In this document: positions 43,798 through 54,646 of the stretch, piece after piece | Layout of the letters: each line of letters begins with the position of its first letter | Position numbering within the stretch: the first letter of the stretch is position 1 | NCBI GenBank assembly: GCA_036936605.1 | Contig: JAUPFV010000002.1 | Location: 318,882,893-318,946,892, forward strand | DNA length: 64,000 bases | Direction of reading: 5' to 3' | Origin: Limnanthes douglasii subsp. nivea | Lineage: Eukaryota; Streptophyta; Magnoliopsida; Brassicales; Limnanthaceae | Made by a program: the position numbers and the translations under genes | The notes under the pieces: model-generated | Database searches by the model: none | What the model was told of the DNA's origin: nothing | What the model saw: the letters and a program-made list of their open reading frames with translations, nothing else

Positions 43798-46761
43798 TTA
43801 AGGTTGAGCCTTTGAAGATGGCTCACCTTCATCTACCTTCTTTCCCTTAGGATCGTCTTTCTCTTCGCCAATTTTCTCCCCAGAGTGTTCTTCATCATCT
43901 GAGGAATCACTAGAGTAGCCATACCTGTCGACTTCGGCCATCGTGTGGTAGGGAAGGTATTCAGGCTCAACATGAAGCCATAAGTCCCCTAGGTTCTTCT
44001 TCGGAAACTTTTCATGGAAAAGTAGAACCATGTCAGACCTCACCTTGGCAAGCAGTTGCTCTTCGCTTTTGATCATCTGGTTGGCATAAGCATCGATTTT
44101 GGCTTGGATCTTGGCCTCCTACTCCTGTAGCAAAGTGGTTTTCTCCTCAGCAGCCTTAGACACTGTATTCTCAAGAGCGATTTTGTCATTGGTCAGGTTG
44201 GTGATGATTTGATCCTTGGCTTTGGATTCTCCCTTTGAGGTGTTAAGGTCTTTCTCCAGACCGGACAGCTTCTCCCGGAGATCTCTAATGGTTTCCTCTA
44301 AAGTGGCGACTTTGGTGGTGCTTTCCTTCTGATTTCTCTTCAACTCCTCGTTTTCTTCCTTTAACATGTCAGCATTGGAAGTGGCAGTGCGAAGGTCGTC
44401 GGACAACTTCTTTTTGTCAGACTTGAGATCTTTGATGATATCAGCCTGGCTCCGAACTTGTCTCTCCAACGCAAGTACAGACTGCACATTGCTTAACAAG
44501 GAGTGGGCTATAGCATCCCTTTCACTGGAAACGCTAAAAGTCTTACCATTAAAAATGACCGTGTTGGAGGTGCTTGGAGGAAGGTAAGGCCCGCCAAAGT
44601 CATCTCTAGGAGATTGAGGAAGTATTCACCAAGATCACCAAGACCGGTGATGTCTACTCCATCGATGTTGATATCTCCCCCCTCAACCTCATCAGTATGA
44701 AAGTCGCCTGGGATCTCCTCGACATGCGTTGGGTCAGCAGGGTCAGCATGGACAGAAGGCTCTGGAGCCCGAAGAGAAAGCTCGTCTCCCTTAGACGTTT
44801 TCTTCTTCTTGGCCTCTCGGTCTGTGCCTTCGCTTCCCGGTTTACGATTCCTCTTAGAAGCCCTTGGAGGTTTTGGGAGGTTCACTTCTTGTTTCTCAGT
44901 CTCTTGCTCCACCACTTCCAGGAGAGCAGCATCAATTTGGCTCTGGGCTGGCCCCTCCGGATCTGTTGGAGCATCCTTCTCTGCATCAGGAGGGTTAGCA
45001 TCACCCACCACCTTTTTTCCCTTCTTCTTCTTGCCTTTCATCTTGCTCGGGGATTTGGCTCGGCCTGGCAGGAAGAGTGTCCCATCTGGTTCATGGGTCC
45101 TCTTAAGCACAACGTCTGGAGGAGGCTGGGTGGTGAGCTCCTCCCAAGTCAAGTCTCTCCGACCTGTGGTATTCCACAGGTGAGACCTTGCCAAGTTTCC
45201 ACTGATGAAAGCAGCGTGGAATCGGTTCCCCCAGTCCTCAGCAGCCCAGGCATTAATCTTGCCGCAAGTGACCTGCCCGGCTTTCAAGTAGTCACTAAAT
45301 TCCTTGGGCAGTTCTGCTAAGACAAAAGCAAGACAAATTAGTACAAATTAAGTCTAAAAAGAAAAGAGAAGAGAGACAAAAATATAAAGGCAAGATACTT
45401 ACGGTCACTCCTCCATCTGCTTCTGAGGAGGCTTGGGTTCTCTCTGGATTTTATCTTCCTGCCGTTCTCCCATGCACCACTAACAAATAGGAACTAAGTC
45501 CTCCAGTTCCTCTCCGCCTCCAACAGATCGTCCATAGCCTTGAAGTCATCCCCCATATTGAAATGGTAAAAAGGGATGTGGTGGTTTCTGCAAAGGCTGG
45601 CCACTGCAGCAAATTCCTCCATTGGCAGAGGGATCCCGGACAGCCTTGATGCCATGATGCATGACATAAGGGTATACCAAGCATTGGGGCTCAGCTGGCT
45701 CGGACAGAGTTTGATCAGATGGAAGTATCTGATAATCTCTGGGTCTAGTGGGAACCTGAGCCCCCAGTTGAACAGCTCCGTGAACATGACCACTTCACTC
45801 AACTCGCAGTCCATGGGGGTCTCCGGGTGTATAGGAATCCTGATCTTTACATTTTCTGGAATGCCCCACTTCGTACGCATCCTGCCCAGCTCAGCAGTGT
45901 GGATGAATGCGTAGTTGATTTTTTGTAAGGAGATGAGGTAATTAACGCTGACCTTGTGAAAACAAGGCCCTACTTTTCCTTCTAGGCTCTCCGGCAGATC
46001 CGGATGCCTCAAGTACAGCTTCTCCTTGCCCTTGTCCTTCTTGGCAACTATCTCTTTACTGGTCTGACCGGAGGGCTCAGACTCAAATGGGGCCTCTTCA
46101 ACAGAGTCCTCCATCACTTCCTCCATGATTGTTGAAGGGATTTCAACAGCTGTAGTGGGGGGAGGGTTCAAACTTGACTCGGCCTTGTCTCCGGACTGAT
46201 GGGCCTCAGTGCCCCTTTGATTTCTGCTCTCCGGTAGAGTGTCTGGAGCAGAAGTTTCTGGTTGGAGATTTGGATTGGGGCCCTCCGGTCCGGACAGCCT
46301 GTCCTTGGGGGCTCTAATAGGCACCTCTGATCCGGTGCTACTGTCCTTTGCCCCCGACCTTGAGATAGTGTTTTTAGTCCCCTGGCCTTTAACCAACCGG
46401 CCTTTCCTCCTATCGACTAGGTTCTCAGGAGAGCGCTCCGTATCCGATCCCATAGCTATGAAGGGAAAGGGTTTTTTGAGGCTAGTGGAAGTAACTTATG
46501 GCTCGACAGCAGGCTCCGATTCCTGAACTGAGGAACCCGAGATTATGGGGGAGAGGTTGGCTTGAAATAGTTTTCTAGGCTTAGTGCCTTTGGAAGAAGA
46601 AGAGCCTTGATCTGACTCAGTAGCAGAGGAGATTGATCTATCAGCAAGCGAGGTGGGTAACCCTGCTGCGATGGTCTCTCTCTTTCGACTTTTTGAGCCT
46701 TCTCTAACTCAGAAAGGTTGAGCCACCCGCCTTTGACAAGAGCGTTCCTCGTTGTAAACAT
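43798..46761 (-). pseudogene. Antisense accessory gene, element B
   Basis: It has the same plan as in A: start MFTTRNALVKGGWLNL at 46761, core (YLRHPDLPE, GPCFHKVSVNYLISLQK, MRTKWGIPENVKIRIP, FNWGLRFPLDPE), intron 45314-45402, Lys-rich stretch, coiled coil, acidic end SSKAQP. Breaks are a frameshift after about 30 codons, a TAG near 45494 just before the intron, a frameshift near 44590 and a TAG near 44119. The core remains open for 319 codons (46453-45494). Its domain resembles Transposase_28-type plant transposon proteins; function is unknown. Confidence 0.82.
45314..45402 (-). other. Intron of accessory gene (B)
   Basis: On the minus strand, donor is gacc|gtaagta and acceptor is gtcttagcag|aactgcc. 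It is phase 1, 89 bp, homologous in position to the introns in A and C. Confidence 0.85.
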
Positions 46762-46862
46762 AAACTATCAAACTAAGTTTTTTGCTTTAGAGAGAGAAAG
46801 CTTTGAGAGATTTTGCAGAAGTAAATTTGAAGGAGATGGTAAAACAGTAGAAAATGAGTTTG

Positions 46863-46870
46863 TATTTATA
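46863..46870 (-). promoter_or_regulatory. TATA box of the antisense accessory gene (B)
   Basis: TATAAATA on the minus strand, 109 bp before the ATG at 46761, with the conserved CTCCTAGG-type word a little further upstream. Confidence 0.7.
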
Positions 46871-47212
46871 GTAAAATCTGAAAAAGGAAGTTGATTCCTA
46901 GGAGAATTCGAAAAGTTTGGCAATGATTAAAAGACGACGCTGATGTCACCACCTTTAATTGAAGAGGTTGCTTTTCGAAGGAGGTGGGTTCGAAATTCAA
47001 AGTGAAAAAATGGCTGAAGCAACCAATCAGAGAGTGACACGTGTCCCACGAACTCTGGCAAAAACCGTTTTGAATTCGTGAAGCTTTATCTGTCCGGATA
47101 AAATCATAGCACAAATTGATAGACCTGTCCGGATAAAAACTACCCCTGATGTCGGACTGTTTTTCAGGTCTTTGACAAGAGTATTTGCACAAACACCTAA
47201 AAAAGAGGCTCC

Positions 47213-47618
47213 TGATGAGTTCGAATTCTGCATGCTCCCCGGACAAGGACAGATCGGTCCAAGGCCTCCGGACCGGACAGACCACTTTGGACACTCAGAC
47301 CATAGAACTGTTCGAACTATGACAAAAGTACTAAAAAACCTAAACACTTCTTGACTAAGCTACTTGCTCCCTACTAAGAGCTCATGGGTCTTTAAACATG
47401 ACCCGGGTCCATTAAACATGACCCAAAAACTCATAAAGCCCAAATGTAAGGGTATAAATACCCAACCACCTGCATTAAGTGTGGGTAATGAGAATTAACT
47501 GCTACTAGCCAGCTTAATTATCTATCTACTCTCTACACTAAATACACAACACCCACATACTATTGTTAAACACCAATCAAATTACAAGCCTACCCTCAGA
47601 CGATAATTATCCACACCA
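47213..47618 (+). repeat. 3' LTR of element B
   Basis: It is preceded by the purine tract AAAAAAGAGG. It carries TATAAATA at 47453-47460 and ends TTATCCACACCA followed by the ACCTC duplication. Confidence 0.95.
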
Positions 47619-47633
47619 ACCTCTACTCCTCCT

Positions 47634-48159
47634 CAATCTTACAACTCTCCAATACTACTTCAATATAAAACAAAATCATAAAATATACTTAGATTATGGA
47701 TTTGAGGAACTTAAATAACGATTTTTCTTGCAACATTGATGGTTTTGCATTAGAGGAGAAAAATATTTAACGGACCATCTCGAAACACAAGTAGAGGTAG
47801 TTTTTTTGCATCAATAGTAATTTCGCATGCATCGAGTGAAGTTATGGATGAACTGCGCAACGAGAACACGCAATTTTTCTATAATTTAGATTAGGGTTTA
47901 TGCGCAATTTTGTCAAATGTCGTGCATGGACATGCGACATTTTGTGCAATTATTTGCATGATATTGTGCGATTTATTGTTAAATTAGGATCTCGTGGTTG
48001 CACGAATTTGCTAAATTTGATTGTGTACTGTGTGTGCGATTTTGACTATTGACATGCATGATGGTGCGCGATTTAAGTAAATTTTGATATAATTAGTTTG
48101 AATTATGTAGATTTTGATATAATTTCATGTGTTTTGTAGGAACTGGAATAACCACCATG
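47634..48159. other. DNA upstream of the MULE pseudogene
   Basis: No gene was recognised. Repeated 'tgcgcaatttt', 'gtgcgattt' and 'cgacattttgtgc' words occur at 47860-48070. It may be MULE terminal DNA, but no inverted terminus was identified. Confidence 0.35.
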
Positions 48160-50312
48160 TTCCATGACCGATTATACACAAATTTTTACTACCGATAGCT
48201 ATTATACGAAATGCGATTTGGTCCCATGATTATGAAAGCCCCAAGTTAGGATTCATTATTTGTATCACTAAATACGAAGACGGTAATAAAAATAGGAAAA
48301 CTCTAAGGATGTATTTTAAGTGTGAGAGGCAAAATATTTATAAACTTAACCCAAACCGGATTTTGTGAAAAAGTGTCGAGATTATTCATAAATAAAAACG
48401 TGGTTGTCCTTTCATGTTAAGGGGAAGTCTGGTCGTAGAACTACCCAATTATTTGAGATTTTTAGTGGTAAATGGAAAACACAACTACTAACCTTTTATA
48501 CACTTGGATGATCATTCACGAGCCACTAGACTAAAAGCGAACAAAGATGAGTTTGTTCGTAAGCTCACGATAATTGGTTCTCGACCAAGAGAGATATATC
48601 GTGGTATGAAGATAAGAAACCCGTAAAATGTATCTAGTATGCGTACAACCTACAACATGCGTCAAAAATACCATTTGGTCGATCAAGGTGGAAAAACCCA
48701 AATGGAATACTTGTTAGGTAAGTTACAACAACACGAGTACTTCGTTTGGGAGCGAGCAAACGAAGCAACGGATAAGGTCCTACAAGGATCGAGTTTTTGC
48801 ACATATTTTCTCAAGTTCTTGTAATGGATATCACGTACAAGACTACAAGGTATAAGATGTTTTTGCTAGAAAATGTTGGTCAAACATCGCCGAAAAAGAT
48901 TTTTTGTATCGCCTTTGTTTTTTTAGCTCTGAGAAGCAAGATAATTGCACATGGACATTAAGCGTTCTAAGGATCGTGATAACAAATAATATTTGCGCAT
49001 TGCCTAATATTATCATCACCGATAGAGATTTGGTGTTGATGAGAGCTATTGAGGACATATATTCGAATCCCACTTATGCTATGCACTTGGCATATAAACA
49101 AGAATATCTTATCATACATTAAGAATTTTTTGCCCAAAGTGAACATGGTCGAAGCGTTTATCCATTTTTATGAAGTGGTTGCACGATTGCCGATGCTTAA
49201 ACAGTATCACAAAAATCTTGCCGAGTTACACCACGTTTACTTCTTTTGCTCGATGACTGTCGATTATGTCATGAAACAATGGGTAAACATTTACGAAGAA
49301 AACATTCTTCATATCCACACTAACGAGCACAAATTTTTGGGCAACCGGACTAGCAATAGGTGAGTTTTATTCTCATTTGTAAAATTTACTTTTAGTGATT
49401 ATATATTAAAATTCTACTTATTTTTATCCTATGTTATAGGGCGGAGAGTGCTCACTCGAGCCTAAAAAGGGCAATCGGTGCAAGTCTATGCACATTTGAA
49501 CAAATTTGGGAAACTATTCATGCCTTGTTTCATGTTCATTCGCATAAGTATCGTCATAGAAACGCATCTAAATGTTACCTTAAAGTATCTAGAATTTACG
49601 AATCATTCGAACAAAATAATATCGCATAGAAACGCATCTAGATTTCCTATCTATAAGCAATTAAAAGGTAACATTTCACGTACGACCATATAAATTATTA
49701 AGGATACTCTAAAAGATGTTAGGCGAATATGTAGATTATGGTTATGTTCTTAGGATAACACATACTTTACCGTGTGCATGCGAGTTAGCTATGATCGAAC
49801 GAGAAGATATGATGATTTATCTTGAAGAATATGATGTTCATTGGAGTAATTTAAAGATCAAATCTAAGGATAAAATTTGTACAGAAGATGAGCTTACTAG
49901 AAAAATCTCCTTAATAAATTGTACCATTCGCGCTTACGGTCCAAACCTATAATATCATATTATAATTAGGATGATGTGCATCCTAGATCCCGCGAAAAGC
50001 CATGTATTAAAATTTAAGGATTCGGTTATCACTAAAGGTAGAAAAAATATTGTCTAGACAAATGGACTAAACAGAACCCATGTTTGTGCGAATACGATGG
50101 CAGTAAATGCAATAACGCTAGCACTCTCGATACGATAGCTAGCACGACTACATCGGTAACTAAGAATTCTTAGTAACCGAAGCTAAAACTAAATCCAAAG
50201 CTTAACAAAAAAAAGTAACTCAAACAAAAAAATTGAGTAAGGCCAAAGATTTTAACGGTTACGAGTGTTGGTTTCCCGATTACTTACAAAACTACATTAC
50301 TAATATCAAAGA
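48160..50312 (+). pseudogene. MULE transposase pseudogene (5' part; interrupted by element C)
   Basis: Fragments in several frames follow the order of plant MULE (Mutator-like) transposases. An N-terminal FAR1-like DNA-binding block comes first (LRGKSGR-type, then HSRATR near 48510). Next are GSRPREIYRGMKIRNP, TTYNMRQKYHLVDQGGKTQM and LQQHEYFVWERANEATDKV (48570-48770). The catalytic region follows (FFSSEKQDNCTWTL, IIITDRDLVLMRAIEDI; then TWHINKNIL in the next frame near 49085). After it comes RAESAHSSLKRAIGASLCTF (about 49440). The tail (ECWFPDYLQNYITNI, 50265-50305) leads into an OTU-like domain whose remainder lies beyond element C at 60779. Many stops and shifts show it was dead before or after the insertion. 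Confidence 0.8.
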
Positions 50313-50732
50313 TGGTGTGGTTTATTTTTGTATGAGGGTAAGTTTGTAACTTTTATCTAGAGTTTTGGGGAATTTTGAGAGTATTTAATGTTTGGGTAGA
50401 ATGTAGAGGGAGAATTGAGCTGCCTGGTTGTATTTAATTTTCATTACCCCCATTTAGTGTTGGTGGTTGGGTATTTATACCCTTATATTTGGGCCACATG
50501 GGCTTGCGAGTCGTGTTTAATGAATTCGGGTTGATTTTAAAGACTCGTTAGTTCTAAGTAAGTAAATAGGCAGCTTAGTCAAAAAGTGATTAGGTTTTAA
50601 GTACTTTAGTTCTGTTCGAACAGTTCAGTGGATGATAGTTGTCTGAACTGCCCCTGTCCGGTGAGGTGGACATTGTCCGAGTTGACCCTGTCCGGTTCCC
50701 ATAAAGTGTGGTGACAAAATCCGGACTCATCA
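50313..50732 (-). repeat. 3' LTR of element C
   Basis: 420 bp. On the minus strand it runs TGATGAGTCCGG to AAACCACACCA. Four GTCCGG-type words lie within the first 110 bases of U3. The purine tract AAAAAAGGGG lies just outside. Confidence 0.94.
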
Positions 50733-51069
50733 GTAGCCCCTTTTTTAGGTAATGTTCAAAAACCTTTGGCAAGACCTAAAAAACAGCCTGTTGCTGGTGA
50801 CAGTTACATCCGGACAGGTCCTTCGAACTGTGTTATAGCTTTATCCGAACTGAAAAAGTTCTTGAAAACTAAACGGTTTCTTGCCAGAATTCGTAGGACA
50901 CGTGTCTCTCTCTGGTTCGTCACATCAGCCGTTTTTTCACCTAGAATGGCGCTCCCACATTCTTCAAAAAGTAACCTCTTCATTTAATGAAGATGACATC
51001 AACGCCGCCTTTAATCATTGCAATCCTTTCGAATTCTCCTAGGTATCAAAGTACTTTTTGCACATTTAC

Positions 51070-51076
51070 TATAAAT
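51070..51076 (+). promoter_or_regulatory. TATA box of the antisense accessory gene (C)
   Basis: TATAAAT lies 106 bp before the ATG at 51176, with TCTCCTAGG upstream as in A and B. Confidence 0.7.
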
Positions 51077-51175
51077 TAGTCACTCATTTACTGTTTTACC
51101 ATCCTCTTCAATCTTACTTTGCTTAAACTTCAAAGTTTTCTCTCAAAAACAAAAACCTTCTTTAGGTGTGAGTTT

Positions 51176-54143
51176 ATGTTCACAGCTAGGAACGCTTTGA
51201 TCAAAGGTGGGTGGCTTAATTTATCGGAGTTAGAAAATTCCCAAAAGGTTGGACGAGAAAGGCGCATTGCTGCCGGCCTCCCCGTCTCTCCTGGTGAAAA
51301 ACCAGTAACACCAAATACAGAGCCTGATCAGGGCTCTTCTTCAACTAGAAGCGTTAAACCCAGGAAGTTGTTCCAAACCAGACTCTCACCAATTGTTTCA
51401 TGCTCATCGGTTCAGGATTCAGAGCCCACTGTCGAACCAGGGCAAGTTGTCACTAGTTTTAAGAAGCCTTCTCCTTTCATAGCCATGGGATCAGATGTTG
51501 ATGCCTCTCCAGAGAAATTAGTCGATCAGAGAAGAGGTCGCCTGGTAAAAGGGCAGGCTTCAAAAGGTACAGCTTCAAAACCAGGGGCCAAAGACAGCAA
51601 CACGGGGTCAGAGGCACCCATAAAAGTTCCCAAGGACAAGCTGTCCGGGCCGGAGGCATCTAGCTCAAGCCTCCGAAAAGAAACCACCGCATCTGAGCCC
51701 CAGCCGGAGATCAGAGTTCAAGAAAGCATTGAAGCCCAACAGTCTGGAGGTCAGACTGAACCAACTTCTAACTCCCCTCACCCAAAAACAACTGAAAACT
51801 CCTCCTTGGTAATGGAGGAAGTAATGGAGGATTCTATTGAAGAGGCTCTATTTGAATCCGAAGTCTCCGGACAAACGAGTGATGCTAGTGCTGCCAAGAA
51901 GGATAAAGTCAAAGAAAAGCTATGCCTAAGGTATCTAGATCTGCCGGAGATCCTTAAGGGAAAAGTTAGACCTTGTTTCCATAAGGTTAGTGTTAAGTAT
52001 TTACTTGCTTTGCAAAAAATTAATTATGCCTTCATCCACACAGCCGAACTGGGTCGGATGCGAACGAAGTGGGGGATTCCAGAGAATGTAAAAATAAGGA
52101 TCCCAATAGACCCTGAAACACCGATGGACTGCAAGCTCAGTGAAATAGTCATCTTCACTGAACTTTTTAACTAGGGACTAAGGTTTCCCTTAGATCCGGA
52201 GATAGTCAAATATTTCCACCTTATCAAGCTCTGCCCAAGTCAACTGAGCCCTAATGCCTGGTACACTCTCATGGCCTGTATCATGGCTTCCAGGCTCTCC
52301 GGAATTCCTCTTCTAATGGAGGAATTCGCAGCTGTGGCCAGCCTCTGCAGAAACCTCCATATTCCCTTCTATCACTTCAACATGGGTGATAACTATAAAG
52401 CAGTGAATGACCTGCTCCAGTCGGAGAGAAATTGGAGGACTCACTTCTTGTTCATGAGTGGCGCTTGGGAGAATGGGAGGAAGATCAAAGTCGGAGTCAA
52501 CCCGAGTCTCCTCACCAGCAGATGGCAAAGCGATAGTAAGAATCCCACCTTACATTCTCATTTTTATTTTTATCAAATTTGTTTAACTGACTTGTCTTAT
52601 CTATTTTTTTTGTTTCTTGACAGTGCTGCCTAAAGACTTCAATGATTACTTAAAGGCCGGGCAGATTACTTGCACCAAGATAAACACTTGGGCTGCTAAA
52701 AAGTGGGATAATCGCTTCCACAATTCCTTTACTGGAGGCAATCTTGCAAGGTCCCACCTTTGGAACACTACTGACAGGAGGGACTTATCCTGGGAGGAAC
52801 GTACCACTCCACCCCTTCCGGAGGTAGTCTTTAAAAGAACACACGCACCAGATGGGTCACTGTATTTGCTTGGTCGAGCCAAGGCCCCAAGTAAGATGAA
52901 AGGCAAAAAAGGTAAGGGCAAGAAGAGTGTGGTTGAAGCTAACCCCACCGGAGCGGAGGAAACTGCTCCAACAAACCAAGAGGGGCCAGTTCCAAGTCAG
53001 ATCGATGCTGCTCTTCTAGAAGTTGTGGAACACGAGAGTACTAGGGAAGAGGCAGGATCTCCAAAACGTCCAAAGGTTCCTAAGAGAGACAGGAAACGGG
53101 GAGAAGAAAGCAAGGACAGGAAGGCCAAGAAGAAAAATACCTCATGGGGTGATGAACTTTCTCTCCTCCCTCCGGAGCCCCTCCCTCCTGTTGACCCTAC
53201 TGATCCAACAAGAGCATAAGAGATCCCTGGTGACTTTCAAACCGATGAGGTTGGAGAAGGATACATCAGTATTGATGGTGTCGACATTACAGGTCTTGAG
53301 GGACTTGGTGACTACTTTGAAAACCTCCCCAGAGATGACTTTGCTGGGCCCTACCTCCATCCAAGAACTTCGAACACCGTTACCTTCAATGGTAAATCTT
53401 TTACCGTTTCAAGTGAAAGAGATGTTATAACTCACTCTATATTAAGTAATGTTCAGCCAGTGCTGGTTCTGGAGAAACAAGTGCGAGGTCAGTCAGCAAT
53501 CATTACTGGCCTTAATTCTGACAAGGAGAGATTGTCCGGAGACCTCCTTATTGCCAACCAAAACGCTGATGTTTTAAAGAGAGAAAATGAGGAGTTAAAG
53601 AAGAAACAGGAGGGTTGGGTCACAAAGGTAGCTACCCTAGAAGATACTATCAAAGACCTCCGGGCAAAGCAGTTCGGGTTGGAGAAAGATCTCTCCTCTT
53701 CGAAAGAGGAGATGAAGGCCAAGGACCAAGTCATTCATACTTTGATCAATGACAAGATCGCACTCGCGGACTCGGTCTCTAAGGCTACAGAGGAAAAAGA
53801 TGATCTGCTAAGGGAGCAAGAGGCAAACATCCAAGCCAAGATTGATGCTTATGCCAACAATGTGATAGATACTCGGGAAGAGATGTATGCCAAAGTGAAG
53901 TAGGACATGGTCTTGCTCTTTCACGAAAAGTTCCCAAAGAGGAATCTGGGAGATTTGTGGACTTATGTAGAGTACGAAGATCTTCCCTTCCACACTATGG
54001 CTGATGGAGACTTGCATGATTATTCTAGTGCTGACTCATCCAATGAGGAAGAGAACACCGGGGAGAGTCCAAATGAGGAGAACGATGACCTCAAGAAGAA
54101 GAAAACGAGTGAGGCTGAGCCATCTTCAAAGGCTCAGTCTTAG
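51176..54143 (+). pseudogene. Antisense accessory gene, element C
   Basis: Exon 1 is 51176-52535 and exon 2 is 52624-54143, giving about 960 codons in one frame with no frameshift. Three nonsense codons interrupt it: 52172-52174 (TGG to TAG, after ELFN), 53217-53219 and 53901-53903. The start MFTARNALIKGGWLNL, core (GPCF... as RPCFHKVSVKYLLALQK, MRTKWGIPENVKIRIPIDPE, SGIPLLMEEFAAVASL), Lys-rich stretch (KMKGKKGKGKKS), coiled coil (NADVLKRENEELKKKQE, KDLRAKQFGLEKDL) and acidic tail with SSKAQS are all present. With A it allows the ancestral gene plan to be inferred. Product role is unknown. Confidence 0.85.
52536..52623 (+). other. Intron of accessory gene (C)
   Basis: Donor gata|gtaaga, acceptor tttcttgacag|tgctgcc, 88 bp, phase 1, T-rich 3' half. 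In this copy the intron contains stops, so splicing is needed to join the exons. Confidence 0.87.
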
Positions 54144-54183
54144 AGTAATTATCTTTTCATTTTTGTTTTGATTGAATTTAAGT

Positions 54184-54586
54184 CCTTGGATGGTCAAGGC
54201 ATTTTTGTTACTGTGTCCGGTCTTCGACCGGATAGATCTGTTTGTTTTGACAATTTAAAGTCCTTGGATGGCCAAGGCACTTCGGTTGTTTTAATGGGTA
54301 TCTTTATTTTGCACAACTCTTGCATTCTTTCATAATTTTTTCAATTTTGGTGGCTAATATTTAAACAGCCCTTAGATATTTCATAAACATTCTAGAGTGA
54401 GAGTGTTTAAATTCTCATATGACAAATATTTAAGTAGTCACCACTCCTTTAATCCAATCCGGCCGGTGTTTAAATAAAAATTTGACAAGAAACAAAGTAA
54501 AAACACTCCGAAATTTTAAGAAGGCATCAAATTTTATAAAACAGCCCGGACACCTCATTAAAACCTCCCCGCGCCACCAGGGTAGG
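54184..54586. other. Convergent 3' region of element C with three stem-loops
   Basis: The gap is from the accessory-gene stop (54143) to the pol stop (54647). The hairpins are 54184-54199 (CCTTGG-ATGG-TCAAGG, one wobble pair), 54262-54277 (CCTTGG-ATGG-CCAAGG) and 54564-54586 (CCTCCC-loop-GGGTAGG, slightly imperfect). The loops differ from A and B while the stems are kept. Confidence 0.65.
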
Positions 54587-54646
54587 AAAGAGTATGCCCC
54601 AAAATATTTACATGGACTTTTAAACAAGTAAATATTTACATAGTTT

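Larger units (their letters stand above)
37205..47618 (+). mobile_element. Tat-type Ty3/gypsy element B, full length
   Basis: This is a complete 10.4-kb element with both LTRs, PBS, gag, protease, RT, two RNase H domains, integrase, an antisense accessory gene and a purine tract. The target duplication ACCTC flanks it at 37200-37204 and 47619-47623. The LTRs (407 and 406 bp) differ at about 20 places by eye, including three indels, so it is not brand new. The coding regions carry several nonsense codons and frameshifts, and the RT active site is mutated. It lies inside the right terminus of the hAT-like element. Confidence 0.96.
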
